Of a stretch of DNA of 64,000 nucleotides, positions 1-8,515 are shown one piece after another. The stretch lies in the NCBI RefSeq assembly GCF_001428365.1, contig NZ_LMSH01000003.1:514477-578476 (forward strand), given 5' to 3'. The notes under the pieces are model-generated. The model did no database searches. It was not told where the DNA came from and saw only the letters and a program-made list of their open reading frames with translations. Origin of the DNA: Arthrobacter sp. Soil763 (GTDB taxonomy: Bacteria; Actinomycetota; Actinomycetes; Actinomycetales; Micrococcaceae). Position numbers and translations under genes: made by a program. The number at the start of each line of letters is the position of its first letter. The first letter of the stretch is position 1.

Positions 1-607
1 AGTGGCCCTGGCACAGCTGCACGCTCGAGAGCGCCGCCGGGAGCGGTGCCTTGGCCTCGATGGACTGCGCCGAGGCGACGAAACCGTCCCGGCTCAGGGC
101 CGCGGACAGCGCCCGGGCGCGGGCCGTGATGTCAGCCCCCGCGGCCTCGATCTCCGGCGCGTAGCGGCGTTCCATCTGCGCGAACCGTTCGACGGCGAAC
201 TCGCGCACCGCCTCCGGGCCGGCCAGGTCACCGATCCGCCGCAGGGCGGACCCGGCAATGTCCAGGTAGTCGTTGCCCAGGCTGGACTGGCCCTGCGAGC
301 TGAGCACGTAGCGGCGGGCGGGCCGGCCCGCGCCGGCGCCTGCCCGGGCAGCGCGCTTGACCTCGATGACGCCGTTGCGGGAGAGATGGTCCAGGTGCCG
401 GCGCACCGCGGCCGGGGTGAAGCCTAGCATCTCGCCCAGCTCGGCGGCACTGATCGGCCCGTGCTCCAGCACCGCGGCCTGGACCCGGTCCCGGGTGCGT
501 TCGTCGGCCTCGCGCGCGTGCGCAGCCCGGCCCGCCGCGAGCGGCTCCGCGCGCACGGGCGCGGCGACAGGCTCGGCTGCGGGCACAGCGGACGTCGAGG
601 GGCTCAT
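1..607 (-). CDS. sufR: SufR-type Fe-S cluster transcriptional regulator, partial (C-terminus beyond window)
   Basis: The reading frame is open from an ATG at 607 to the window edge (202 codons). After an Ala/Pro-rich N-terminus of about 40 residues comes a winged helix-turn-helix (about residues 41-85: GPISAAELGEMLGFTPAAVR), followed by a basic Gly/Arg linker and a helical domain. The last visible residues are LCQGH with Cys199. In actinobacterial SufR this is the first of the cysteines that bind an Fe-S cluster, so the other ligands should lie outside the window. The family represses the suf Fe-S assembly operon, normally encoded directly downstream; that operon is not visible here. The gene is divergent from an ABC exporter at 722. 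A GTG three codons upstream (616) is an alternative start. The family call is strong; the suf target is inferred. Confidence 0.85.
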   Translation of the reverse strand, partial: MSPSTSAVPAAEPVAAPVRAEPLAAGRAAHAREADERTRDRVQAAVLEHGPISAAELGEMLGFTPAAVRRHLDHLSRNGVIEVKRAARAGAGAGRPARRYVLSSQGQSSLGNDYLDIAGSALRRIGDLAGPEAVREFAVERFAQMERRYAPEIEAAGADITARARALSAALSRDGFVASAQSIEAKAPLPAALSSVQLCQGH

Positions 608-721
608 GGAATACACAACACAATCATGTCGTAATTTACTCCCCCGATCCAGTAAGGCATGGCTTCCCGCGCCGCGGGCCGGGCTCGGCTCCGCGGCTAC
701 TACATCGCGTAGAATGCTCAG
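608..721. promoter_or_regulatory. Divergent intergenic region between sufR and the ABC exporter
   Basis: The sequence between 608 and about 650 is clearly more AT-rich than its surroundings and should hold the sufR promoter and operator. No perfect dyad stands out, so no operator is assigned. On the plus strand a TAGAAT hexamer at 710-715 lies 6 nt before the GTG at 722. Confidence 0.45.
710..715 (+). promoter_or_regulatory. Probable -10 hexamer of a leaderless promoter (ABC ATPase)
   Basis: TAGAAT is followed by 6 nt and then the GTG start at 722. No Shine-Dalgarno is visible, which is the arrangement expected of a leaderless actinobacterial transcript. Confidence 0.55.
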
Positions 722-1690
722 GTGCGATCTCCCGAATCCCCCGCCCTCACCATCCGCGGGCTCATCAAGGATGTTGGCCCGCTGCCCAGCCTTGACGGCA
801 AGATGCTGCGGGTGGTCAGCGGGCTGTCCCTGACCGCCGAACGCGGCCAGGTCACGGCGCTGCTGGGCGCCAACGGCGCGGGCAAGACCACGACGATCGA
901 GTGCGCCCAGGGGCTGCAGAAGCGGACCGGCGGCACGATCAGCCTGCTTGGCGCGGACCCTGACACCGCCGGCGCCGAACTGCGCGCCCGGGTGGGCGTG
1001 ATGCTCCAGGACGGCGGGCTGCCGCCGTCGGCCCGTCCCGTGCCGCTGCTGCGGCACATCGCCGGCATGTACCAGGACCCGTGGCCGGTGGACGACCTGA
1101 TCGCCCGGCTGGGCATCGACGCTTTCAGCCGCACCTCCGTGCGGCGGCTCTCCGGCGGGCAGAAGCAGCGCCTGGCCCTCGCGGCGGCCCTGGTCGGCCG
1201 GCCCGAGGTGCTCTTCCTCGACGAACCCAGCGCCGGCCTGGACCCGCAGTCCCGGCAGCTCGTGTTCGAGCTGATCGGCGAGCTGCGCGACCGCGGCATG
1301 GGCATTGTCCTGACCACCCACCTGATGGACGACGCCCAGCGGCTGGCGGATTACGTCTACATCATCGACGCCGGGCGCAACGTCGCCGAGGGCACCGTCG
1401 CCCAGTTGCTGCGGCATGAGCTGACGGAGGACACGGCGGGGCAGCACATCCGCACCCTGCTCTTCGAGGCCGAACCGGGCCTGGACCTCGCCGGTGTGCT
1501 GCCGGACGCCGTCGACGTCCGCGAAACACGCGCCGGCAGCTACAGCGCCACCGGCCCGCTGACGCCGGCGGACCTCTCCGCCGTGGCGGCGTGGTGGGCC
1601 GCCCGCGGCATCATGCCCGCCTCGATGAGCCTGGCGGCCCGCAGCCTGGAAGACGTCTTCCTCGACATCTCCGGAAGGGAGACCCGATGA
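722..1690 (+). CDS. ABC exporter ATP-binding protein
   Basis: A 322-residue nucleotide-binding subunit of an ABC-2 type exporter. Walker A (GANGAGKTT, residues 49-57), signature (LSGGQ, 143-147), Walker B with catalytic Glu (LFLDEP, 164-169) and the H-loop His (about 200) are intact. About 100 C-terminal residues follow the ATPase core, as in CcmA/DrrA-like subunits. The stop overlaps the permease start (ATGA), so the two are probably translationally coupled. The same pair stands between sufR and ctaA in other actinobacteria, including M. tuberculosis. A link to cytochrome oxidase or heme A biogenesis is therefore plausible, but the substrate is unknown. GTG at 722 is chosen because it lies at the correct distance from a TAGAAT -10. 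Confidence 0.9.
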   Translation: MRSPESPALTIRGLIKDVGPLPSLDGKMLRVVSGLSLTAERGQVTALLGANGAGKTTTIECAQGLQKRTGGTISLLGADPDTAGAELRARVGVMLQDGGLPPSARPVPLLRHIAGMYQDPWPVDDLIARLGIDAFSRTSVRRLSGGQKQRLALAAALVGRPEVLFLDEPSAGLDPQSRQLVFELIGELRDRGMGIVLTTHLMDDAQRLADYVYIIDAGRNVAEGTVAQLLRHELTEDTAGQHIRTLLFEAEPGLDLAGVLPDAVDVRETRAGSYSATGPLTPADLSAVAAWWAARGIMPASMSLAARSLEDVFLDISGRETR

Positions 1691-2460
1691 GTACCTCCCC
1701 CGCCGCGGCGACGCTCGGCAGCAGGCCCGCATCATTGCTGCGCCGCGTCCTGCTGCAGGGCCGGTATGAGACCGTCACCATGCTCCGCAACGGCGAGCAG
1801 CTGATCCTGGCGGTCATCCTTCCGTTGCTGGCGCTGGTGGGACTCACTGTCACCCCGCTGCTGGACGGCCTCGGCTCAAGCCGGGTCAACATCGCCGTCC
1901 CGGGCATCCTGGCCCTGTGCGCCATGTCCACCGCCTTCACCGGCCAGGGCATCGCCACCGGCTTCGACCGCCGCTACGGGGTCCTGCGCTTCCTGTCCAC
2001 CACGCCGCTGGGCCGGACCGGGCTCATCCTCGGAAAGGTCCTGGCCGTGCTGGCGGTGCTGGTGCTGCAGGTTCTGGTGGTCGCCGCCGTCGCCCTGCCG
2101 CTGGGCTGGCGCCCCTCCCTGCCGGGCCTGCTGCCGGGACTGCTGCTGCTGGTCCTCGGGGCCGCGGCCTTCACCGCGCTGGGTCTCCTCGTGGCCGGGA
2201 CCGTCCGGCCCGAGGCAACGCTGGCGATCACCAACCTGCTGTGGATCCTGCTGGGAGCTTTGGGCGGCATCGTCCTGCCGGCCGAGCGGCTCCCCGCAGC
2301 CGCGCAGGCGGTGGTGCACTTCCTGCCCTCCGGCGCGCTGGGACAGGCGCTGCGGGACGCCTTCCTGCACGGCAGCGTCAACCTGGCCGCCGCCTTTGTC
2401 CTGCTGCTCTGGACGGCGCTGGCCGGCCTCGCGGCAACCCGTTGGTTCAAGTGGAATTGA
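1687..2460 (+). CDS. ABC-2 type exporter permease
   Basis: A 257-residue integral membrane protein with about six hydrophobic segments (first at residues 38-58, last near the C-terminus). It has the ABC-2 layout, including a long Leu/Ala-rich stretch around residues 115-180. It partners the ATPase encoded by the preceding overlapping gene and is followed 7 bp later by ctaA, so the three probably form one operon. The substrate cannot be deduced. The start is the ATG overlapping the ATPase stop codon. Confidence 0.87.
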   Translation: MSTSPAAATLGSRPASLLRRVLLQGRYETVTMLRNGEQLILAVILPLLALVGLTVTPLLDGLGSSRVNIAVPGILALCAMSTAFTGQGIATGFDRRYGVLRFLSTTPLGRTGLILGKVLAVLAVLVLQVLVVAAVALPLGWRPSLPGLLPGLLLLVLGAAAFTALGLLVAGTVRPEATLAITNLLWILLGALGGIVLPAERLPAAAQAVVHFLPSGALGQALRDAFLHGSVNLAAAFVLLLWTALAGLAATRWFKWN

Positions 2461-2467
2461 GAAAACT

Positions 2468-3415
2468 GTGAGTACGGCCTCCCGCCCTTCCCGGCTCGTA
2501 TCCCGGGTGTCCTCCCGGCTGCCCGTCACCGTCGACAAGACGGTGCGCCGGCTGGCCGTGCTGTCCCTCATCGGCCAGACCGTGCTGGTGGTCACCGGCG
2601 GCGCCGTCCGCCTCACCGCTTCCGGACTGGGCTGCCCCACCTGGCCCCGCTGCACGGACAGCTCGCTGGTGAACACCCCCGAAATGGGCATCCACGGCAT
2701 CATCGAGTTCGGCAACCGGACGCTGACCTTCGCCCTGGCCGCCGTCGCCGTCGCCATGCTCGTGTTCCTGTGGAACCTGCGCAAGGAACGGCGCGACCTC
2801 TTCGGCCTGGCGCTGGGCCTGCTGGCGAGCATCCCGGCGCAGGCCGTGATCGGCGGCGTCACCGTACTCACCCAGCTCAACCCGTGGGTGGTGGGGCTGC
2901 ACTTCCTGGTTTCCATGGCGCTCGTGGTGCTGGCCACCCTGCTGGTCAACCGTGCCTACGGCCGGACCGGCCGGGCCCGGACCAGGGACCTGGCTGCACT
3001 GCCCGGCGCGGCGCGCCCGGTGCTGACCGCCACGGCGCTGATGGCCGCCGTCGCCGTGTGCCTCGGCGTCGTGGTCACCGGCGCGGGCCCGCACGCCGGT
3101 GACGCGGACGCGCCGCGCAACAACCTGGACTGGGACCTGTTCTCACACATCCACGCCGTCCCGGCCTACCTGGTGACCGCGGGCGCGCTGTTCGGCGTGT
3201 TTCTGGTGGTCCGCGGCCGTATCCAGGGCCCCTTCCGCACTGCCGTTTTCCTGCTGCTGGGCGTCACCGTGCTGCAGGCCGTTATTGGTTTCACGCAGTA
3301 CTACAACGGCATCCCGGCCCTGCTGGTCGGCGCCCACATGCTCGGCGCGGCCCTGCTGATGAGCGCCGCCACCAACGCCGCCGACGTCGCACACAGCAGT
3401 CCGGTGAAGAACTAG
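2468..3415 (+). CDS. ctaA: Heme A synthase
   Basis: CtaA oxidises the C8 methyl of heme O to the formyl group of heme A, the cofactor of aa3-type cytochrome oxidase, in the cytoplasmic membrane. The 315-residue product has eight predicted membrane segments. Early motif GGAVRLTASGLGCP carries Cys56, with Cys62 six residues on, matching the paired cysteines of the Bacillus-type family. Candidate heme-ligand histidines lie at GIHGIIEF (His76), GLHFLVS, SHIHAV and GAHMLG. A GTG at 2468 is chosen because family similarity begins shortly after it; the open frame extends upstream into the permease gene. The last 40 bp of the gene recur, with three mismatches, 227 bp downstream. Confidence 0.93.
   Translation: MSTASRPSRLVSRVSSRLPVTVDKTVRRLAVLSLIGQTVLVVTGGAVRLTASGLGCPTWPRCTDSSLVNTPEMGIHGIIEFGNRTLTFALAAVAVAMLVFLWNLRKERRDLFGLALGLLASIPAQAVIGGVTVLTQLNPWVVGLHFLVSMALVVLATLLVNRAYGRTGRARTRDLAALPGAARPVLTATALMAAVAVCLGVVVTGAGPHAGDADAPRNNLDWDLFSHIHAVPAYLVTAGALFGVFLVVRGRIQGPFRTAVFLLLGVTVLQAVIGFTQYYNGIPALLVGAHMLGAALLMSAATNAADVAHSSPVKN
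3363..3402 (+). repeat. Direct repeat copy 1 (3' end of ctaA)
   Basis: This stretch encodes the C-terminal residues around AATNAADVAHSS of CtaA. It is repeated at 3590-3629 with 37 of 40 bases identical, at an offset of 227 bp. Confidence 0.85.
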
Positions 3416-3468
3416 CCCCCAACCGCAGGCTGCCTTCCTCAGCCGCCGGCTCGGAGGAGCCCCGCCGT

Positions 3469-3539
3469 CCGGGGGCACTTTGGCTGCCATTTCCGACGGC
3501 GGCCGGGTTTACGGCGTGTCCGCGCCAATGTGCCCCCGG
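3469..3539. repeat. 71-bp element with 15-bp terminal inverted repeats
   Basis: The left end CCGGGGGCACTTTGG (3469-3483) and the right end CCAATGTGCCCCCGG (3525-3539) are inverted repeats with one mismatch. The element lies inside the segment separating the two ctaA-tail copies. It carries no open frame of note. It could be a small palindromic repeat or a MITE-like insertion. Confidence 0.55.
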
Positions 3540-3589
3540 CGAGCCGGCGTCGCACTTCCCCCGGGCCGATCGCCTGCTTAAGGGTTTTC

Positions 3590-3629
3590 GCTCCGCCACC
3601 AACGCCGCCGACGCCGCACACAGCAGCCC
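3590..3629 (+). repeat. Direct repeat copy 2 (relic of the ctaA 3' end)
   Basis: This copy is 37/40 identical to 3363-3402. Read in the CtaA frame it ends ATNAADAAHSSPRQ and then meets a TAA stop at 3637-3639, much as the real gene ends in a stop just after the repeat. It looks like a fossil of a ctaA end rather than a gene. Confidence 0.75.
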
Positions 3630-3654
3630 CCGGCAGTAACAGGCCGCCAACACC

Positions 3655-3714
3655 ACGGGGCCCCGTCCCGCCCGTCCGCTCGATGCCGGACCGGCGGGGC
3701 GGGGCCCCGTTTGT
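3655..3714. terminator. Bidirectional hairpin terminator between ctaA and ctaB
   Basis: Arms 3655-3672 and 3693-3710 form an 18-bp GC-rich stem with one mismatch, followed on the plus strand by TTTGTGTTT. The convergent genes ctaA and ctaB end on either side of it. Confidence 0.8.
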
Positions 3715-3733
3715 GTTTGCGTGTGCGGGCTGC

Positions 3734-4696
3734 CTAGCCGCCGACGATCGCGGACCCGACGAACGGGTCGACGGCGAGCGCCAGGAACAGCAGCGTCAGG
3801 TAGCTGATGGAGCCGTGGAAGACCTTCATGGCGCCCTTGTTGGACACGTCCCCGCCCTGCGCCCGGTTGTACAGGGCATGCGACTCATACAGGAACCAGG
3901 CACCCGCGGCGACGGCGGTGACCGTGTAGACCCAGCCGGCGCCGCCGACCGGAATCAGCAGCAGCGAGCAGGCGACCATGGCCCAGGCGTACAGGACCAC
4001 CTGGACGGAGACGACCTTGGCGCCGGCGATCGCTCCGAGCATCGGCACGTTGGCGTTCCGGTAATCCTCGCCGTAGCGCATGGACAGCGGCCAGTAGTGC
4101 GGCGGCGTCCAGAGGAAGATCACCATGAACAGGACGAAGGCAGGCCATTCCACCGTATTGGTCACGGCCGCCCAGGCGATCAGCACCGGGAAGCAGCCCG
4201 CGGCGCCGCCCCAGACGATGTTCTGGGCGGTGCGGCGCTTGAGGATCATCGTGTAGATGACGACGTAGAAGACAATGGCTCCCAGGCCCAGCCAGGCCGA
4301 GAGCGGGTTCGCGCCGAACCAGAGGATCACGATGGCGGCCGCACCGAGCAGCCAGGAGAAGACCAATGCTTCCCTCGGTGTCACCTCGCCCGTGACAAGC
4401 GGACGGTTCTCGGTCCGGTGCATCAGCTTGTCGATGTCCCGGTCGATGTAGCAGTTGAAGGAGCCGGCGCTGCCGGCGGCAAAGGCGCCGCCGACCAGGG
4501 TGGCAAGGATCAGGCCCAGCGACGGGAAGCCGCGCTCGGCATAGATCATGGTCGGCAGGGTGCTGACCAGCAGCAGCTCGATCACCCGGGGTTTCGTGAG
4601 CGCCAGATAGGCCTTGGCCTTGCGGGCGAAGCCGATCCGGCCAGGGGCCTGGGAGGCATTAAGCGGCGTATCTGTTGTGCTCACGGTGGCAGTCAC
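3734..4696 (-). CDS. ctaB: Protoheme IX farnesyltransferase (heme O synthase)
   Basis: CtaB attaches a farnesyl group to heme B, giving heme O, which CtaA then converts to heme A. The 320-residue protein is a UbiA-superfamily prenyltransferase with many membrane spans. The catalytic Asp-rich motif is NCYIDRDID (Asn81, Asp85, Asp89), followed by [11 protein letters not shown] second conserved loop is [17 protein letters not shown]. The upstream open frame is long and low-complexity. The start is placed at GTG 4696 ([11 protein letters not shown]), where family similarity begins; GTG 4684 is also possible. It converges on ctaA, its pathway partner, and is divergent from tkt. Confidence 0.92.
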   Translation of the reverse strand: MTATVSTTDTPLNASQAPGRIGFARKAKAYLALTKPRVIELLLVSTLPTMIYAERGFPSLGLILATLVGGAFAAGSAGSFNCYIDRDIDKLMHRTENRPLVTGEVTPREALVFSWLLGAAAIVILWFGANPLSAWLGLGAIVFYVVIYTMILKRRTAQNIVWGGAAGCFPVLIAWAAVTNTVEWPAFVLFMVIFLWTPPHYWPLSMRYGEDYRNANVPMLGAIAGAKVVSVQVVLYAWAMVACSLLLIPVGGAGWVYTVTAVAAGAWFLYESHALYNRAQGGDVSNKGAMKVFHGSISYLTLLFLALAVDPFVGSAIVGG

Positions 4697-5197
4697 TCTG
4701 TTCTGTCTGGCTGGTCTGGCCGGCTGGTCGCCGCGGCGCGGACAGGTCCGTTGCACCGCGGCCGCAAGGGGGTCCGCGCACAGCGCACAGGCATGTCCCC
4801 GCCCCCGTTGGTAGCCACCCACCATCATACCGTGGCGGCACCGGCGCCGGTTCCCGGCCGGCCCGGCCCGTTCGACCGCACCAACGCGGACTCTCTGCCG
4901 CCCGGCCCGCGGTGATTCACATAAGACAAAAAGCGGTCCACAGCGTGAGATGTTCACTGCCCGGCAGGTGGAATGGGGCTAAGCTGGGTCACAGATCGGC
5001 ACGCACGGGCGGCCGCCCCAACGGCGCTCCCTGCCTCTGCGCATGCGACTAGTGATAGATCAACGTTTCGATGGTGAACGGCTGGTACGAACCGCAGCGG
5101 GCACCTTCCTGTGCTCCGGCGGAGCCGCCCCAAGGCAACACGCCAAGGGCTGCGTCCCGTACCTCCGGCCGTCAGCACAGAGAGGGGCCCGGTTTTC
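4697..5197. other. Divergent ctaB-tkt intergenic region
   Basis: About 500 bp separate the two divergent starts. The open frames crossing it do not look like proteins. It must contain promoters for ctaB and for the pentose-phosphate operon. A TATGAT hexamer on the minus strand (4824-4829) is a possible ctaB -10, but no convincing -35 accompanies it. On the plus side an AGAGAGGGG ribosome-binding site lies just before the tkt GTG. Confidence 0.5.
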
Positions 5198-7324
5198 GTG
5201 CCACATTTGGAAGAGCAAGAACTGTCTTGGACTGATCTGGACCGGCGTGCGGTCGATACCGTGAGGGTGTTGGCGGCGGACGCGGTGGAGAAGGTCGGCA
5301 ATGGCCACCCGGGGACGGCGATGAGCCTGGCGCCGGCGGCGTACCTGTTGTTCCAGAAGGTCATGCGGCATGATCCGGCGTCCCCGGACTGGCTGGGCCG
5401 CGACCGGTTCATCCTCTCCCCGGGCCACACCTCGCTGACCCTGTACATCCAGCTCTTCCTCTCCGGTTACGGGCTCGAGTTGAAGGACCTTGAGGCGCTG
5501 CGCACCTGGGGTTCCCTGACCCCGGGCCACCCGGAGTACAAGCACACCGCCGGGGTGGAGATCACGACCGGGCCGCTGGGCCAGGGCCTGGCGTCCGCGG
5601 TCGGTTTCGCGTACTCCCAGCGCCGGATGCGGGGCCTGTTCGACGCCGACGCCCCGGCCGGGGAATCCCCGTTCGACCACACCGTGTGGGTGATCGCCTC
5701 CGACGGCGACCTGCAGGAAGGCGTCACGGGCGAGGCGTCCTCGCTCGCCGGGCACCAGGAACTGGGCAACCTCGTCGTGATCTACGACGAGAACCACATC
5801 AGCATCGAGGACGACACCGACGTGGCGTTCACCGAAGATGTCCTGGGCCGGTACGAGGCCTACGGCTGGCACACCCAGCGGGTCGACTGGACCGCGACCG
5901 GCGAGTACGTCGAGGACGTCGCCGCCCTGCACGAAGCGCTGCTCGCCGCGAAGGCCGAAACGGGCAGGCCCTCGATCATCTCGCTGCGGACCATCATCGG
6001 GTGGCCGGCGCCGAAGAAGCAGAACACCGGCAAGATCCACGGTTCGGCCCTGGGCGCGGAGGAAGTCGCGGCCCTGAAGGAAGTCCTGGGCTTTGACCCG
6101 GAGCGGTCCTTCCAGGTCGAGGACGAGGTCCTGGCCCACACCCGTGAGGCCCAGGCCCGGGGCGGGCACGCCCGGAAGGTGTGGGAGGAGTCCTTCGCCG
6201 CGTGGCAGGCAGCCCACCCCGAGGACGCGGCCCTGCTCGAGCGGATCGAATCCCGGCAACTGCCGGCCGGCATCGAGGACGCCCTGCCGGTCTTCGAAGC
6301 CGGCAAGGACGTCTCAACCCGCGCCGCATCCGGGAAGGTCCTCAACGCCCTCGGCCCGGTCCTGCCCGAACTCTGGGGCGGCTCCGCGGACCTGGCCGAG
6401 TCGAACAACACCACGATCGAAGGCTCGCCGTCCTTCATCCCCGCGTCCCGGCAGACCGAGGCGTGGAAGGGCAACCCCTACGGCCGGGTCCTGCACTTCG
6501 GGATCCGCGAGCACGCCGCCGCCTCGATCGTCAACGGCATCACCCTGGCCGGCCCGACCCGGGCGTTCTCGGGCACGTTCCTGATCTTCTCCGACTACCA
6601 GCGCCCCGCGATCCGGCTCGGCGCCCTGATGGGCGTGCCGTCCCTGTACGTCTGGACGCACGACTCGATCGGCCTCGGCGAGGACGGCCCGACCCACCAG
6701 CCGGTCGAGCAGCTCGCCTCGCTCCGGGCCATCCCGGGCCTGGACGTGGTCCGTCCCGGCGACGCGAACGAGGTCGCCGCGGCGTGGAAGGCCATGCTGG
6801 AGAACCACGCCAACCCGGCCGGGATCGTCCTGACCCGGCAGAACATCCCGACCTGGGACCGCGGCACCGGCGAGGCCACCGGTGACACGTTCGCCTCGAC
6901 CGCCGGTGTCGCCCGCGGCGGCTACGTCCTGGCCGAAGCCTCGGCCAACGGCGAAACCGCCGAACCGCAGGTCATCCTGATCGGCACCGGCTCCGAGGTC
7001 CAGCTCGCCGTCCAGGCCCGCGAGGCCCTCCAGGCCGAAGGCATCCCGACCCGGGTGGTCTCCATGCCGTGTGTGGAATGGTTCACCAGGCAGGACGCCG
7101 CCTACCGCGACGCCGTGCTCCCCGCCTCCGTCAAGGCCCGCGTCTCGGTCGAAGCCGGGCTCGCCCTGGGCTGGAAGGAGTTCGTCGGCGACGCCGGCCG
7201 CTCGATCAGCCTCGAACACTTCGGCGCGTCCGCTGACTACAAGCGCCTCTTCCAGGAATTCGGCATCACCGCCGAAGCCGTCACGGCCGCCGCGAAGGAA
7301 TCCCTCGCCGGCCTCACCGCCTGA
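5198..7324 (+). CDS. tkt: Transketolase
   Basis: Cytoplasmic, thiamine-diphosphate- and Mg-dependent enzyme transferring two-carbon ketol units in the non-oxidative pentose phosphate pathway. The product has 708 residues, slightly longer than the usual 650-700. His37 in GNGHPG, the ThDP motif starting SDGDLQEG (Asp169-Gly170-Asp171) and ending near Asn199, and the central pyrimidine domain ([10 protein letters not shown]) are all present. The open frame extends upstream to 5111, but GTG 5198 is chosen because AGAGAGGGG lies about 10 nt before it and similarity begins at [11 protein letters not shown]. It is the first gene of the cluster tkt-tal-pgi-zwf-opcA-pgl. Confidence 0.95.
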   Translation: MPHLEEQELSWTDLDRRAVDTVRVLAADAVEKVGNGHPGTAMSLAPAAYLLFQKVMRHDPASPDWLGRDRFILSPGHTSLTLYIQLFLSGYGLELKDLEALRTWGSLTPGHPEYKHTAGVEITTGPLGQGLASAVGFAYSQRRMRGLFDADAPAGESPFDHTVWVIASDGDLQEGVTGEASSLAGHQELGNLVVIYDENHISIEDDTDVAFTEDVLGRYEAYGWHTQRVDWTATGEYVEDVAALHEALLAAKAETGRPSIISLRTIIGWPAPKKQNTGKIHGSALGAEEVAALKEVLGFDPERSFQVEDEVLAHTREAQARGGHARKVWEESFAAWQAAHPEDAALLERIESRQLPAGIEDALPVFEAGKDVSTRAASGKVLNALGPVLPELWGGSADLAESNNTTIEGSPSFIPASRQTEAWKGNPYGRVLHFGIREHAAASIVNGITLAGPTRAFSGTFLIFSDYQRPAIRLGALMGVPSLYVWTHDSIGLGEDGPTHQPVEQLASLRAIPGLDVVRPGDANEVAAAWKAMLENHANPAGIVLTRQNIPTWDRGTGEATGDTFASTAGVARGGYVLAEASANGETAEPQVILIGTGSEVQLAVQAREALQAEGIPTRVVSMPCVEWFTRQDAAYRDAVLPASVKARVSVEAGLALGWKEFVGDAGRSISLEHFGASADYKRLFQEFGITAEAVTAAAKESLAGLTA

Positions 7325-7343
7325 GCACCACCTCACGCCACCC

Positions 7344-7369
7344 GGCCGCCGCCCCACGGGGCGGCGGCC
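7344..7369 (+). other. Stem-loop between tkt and tal
   Basis: Arms 7344-7355 and 7358-7369 give a perfect 12-bp GC stem. No U-tract follows and the tal ribosome-binding site (AGGAG) comes 10 nt later. A processing, mRNA-stability or attenuation role within the operon is more likely than full termination. Confidence 0.6.
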
Positions 7370-7389
7370 CCAGACTTCAGGAGTTAGCT

Positions 7390-8508
7390 ATGAACAGCAC
7401 CCCCACGCAGCAGTTGTCCGACGCCGGCGTCTCCATCTGGCTCGATGACCTTTCGCGCGGCCGCCTCGCCACCGGCACGCTGCGCAAACTGATCGAAGAG
7501 AAGAACGTCGTCGGGGTCACCACCAACCCGAGCATCTTCCACGCCGCCATCACCACCGGCACCGACTACGACGCCACGATCAAGGAGAAGGCCGCCGCCG
7601 GCGCCAGCGTCGAGGAGACGGTCTTCGCGATCACCACCTCCGACGTCGCCGACGCCTGCGAGCTGTTCGCCCCGGTCGCCGCCGCCTCCAACGGCGTCGA
7701 CGGCCGCGTCTCGATCGAGGTGGACCCGAGGCTGGCGTGGGACACCGCCGGTACGATCGCCGAGGCCAAGGAGCTCTACGGCCAGGTCAACAAGGACAAC
7801 GTCCTGATCAAGATCCCCGCCACGCTCGAAGGCCTCGAAGCCATCACCGCGACCCTGGCCAGCGGGATCAGCGTCAACGTCACCCTGATCTTCTCCCTGG
7901 AACGCTACCGCGCCGTCATCAACGCCTTCCAGAGCGGCATCGAACAGGCCAAGGAAAACGGCCACGACCTCTCCAAGATCCACTCCGTGGCGTCCTTCTT
8001 CGTCTCCCGCGTGGACACCGAAATCGACAAGCGCCTCGACGCGATCGGCACCGACGAAGCCAAGGCCCTCAAGGGCAAGGCAGGCCTGGCCAACGCCCGG
8101 CTGGCCTACCAGGTCTACGAGGAGCTGTTCTCCACCGAACGCTGGGCCCTGCTCGCCGAAGCCGGCGCCCGCCCGCAGCGGCCGCTGTGGGCCTCCACCG
8201 GCGTCAAGGACCCGGCCTACCCGGACACCCTGTACGTCACCGAACTGGTCGCCCCCGGCGTCGTGAACACCATGCCGGAGAAGACCCTCGACGCCACCTA
8301 CGACCACGGCGCCATCACCGGCGACACGATCACCCGCGGTTACGACGACGCGAACGCGACGCTCAACGCGCTCGATGCGCTCGGCATTTCCTACAACGAG
8401 GTTGTCGCCGTGCTCGAGTCCGAAGGCCTCGACAAGTTTGTGGCAAGCTGGAAGGAACTGCTGGCCGACGTCGAGGGCGCCCTCGCCGCTGCACGGAAGG
8501 ACGCATAG
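7390..8508 (+). CDS. tal: Transaldolase
   Basis: Transfers a dihydroxyacetone unit between sugar phosphates in the non-oxidative pentose phosphate pathway. At 372 residues it matches the long actinobacterial and cyanobacterial type. The N-terminal signature [10 protein letters not shown] (41-50) and the Schiff-base lysine in [11 protein letters not shown] (Lys141) are present. The ATG at 7390 is preceded by AGGAG with 6-nt spacing. It is the second gene of the operon, and pgi begins 7 bp after its stop. Confidence 0.95.
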   Translation: MNSTPTQQLSDAGVSIWLDDLSRGRLATGTLRKLIEEKNVVGVTTNPSIFHAAITTGTDYDATIKEKAAAGASVEETVFAITTSDVADACELFAPVAAASNGVDGRVSIEVDPRLAWDTAGTIAEAKELYGQVNKDNVLIKIPATLEGLEAITATLASGISVNVTLIFSLERYRAVINAFQSGIEQAKENGHDLSKIHSVASFFVSRVDTEIDKRLDAIGTDEAKALKGKAGLANARLAYQVYEELFSTERWALLAEAGARPQRPLWASTGVKDPAYPDTLYVTELVAPGVVNTMPEKTLDATYDHGAITGDTITRGYDDANATLNALDALGISYNEVVAVLESEGLDKFVASWKELLADVEGALAAARKDA

Positions 8509-8515
8509 CCTCCTC

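Larger units (their letters stand above)
3416..3733. other. Intergenic region with partial ctaA 3' repeat, an inverted-repeat element and a terminator
   Basis: No gene is supported in these 318 bp. They hold an inverted-repeat element (3469-3539), a second copy of the ctaA 3' end (3590-3629) and a strong hairpin terminator (3655-3710). The rest is featureless GC-rich sequence. Confidence 0.7.

Noticed and set aside
3530-4915. Long plus-strand open frame antisense to ctaB
   Set aside because: It is low-complexity and Arg/Gln/Asp-rich, with no ribosome-binding site, and is the mirror of a well-supported gene.
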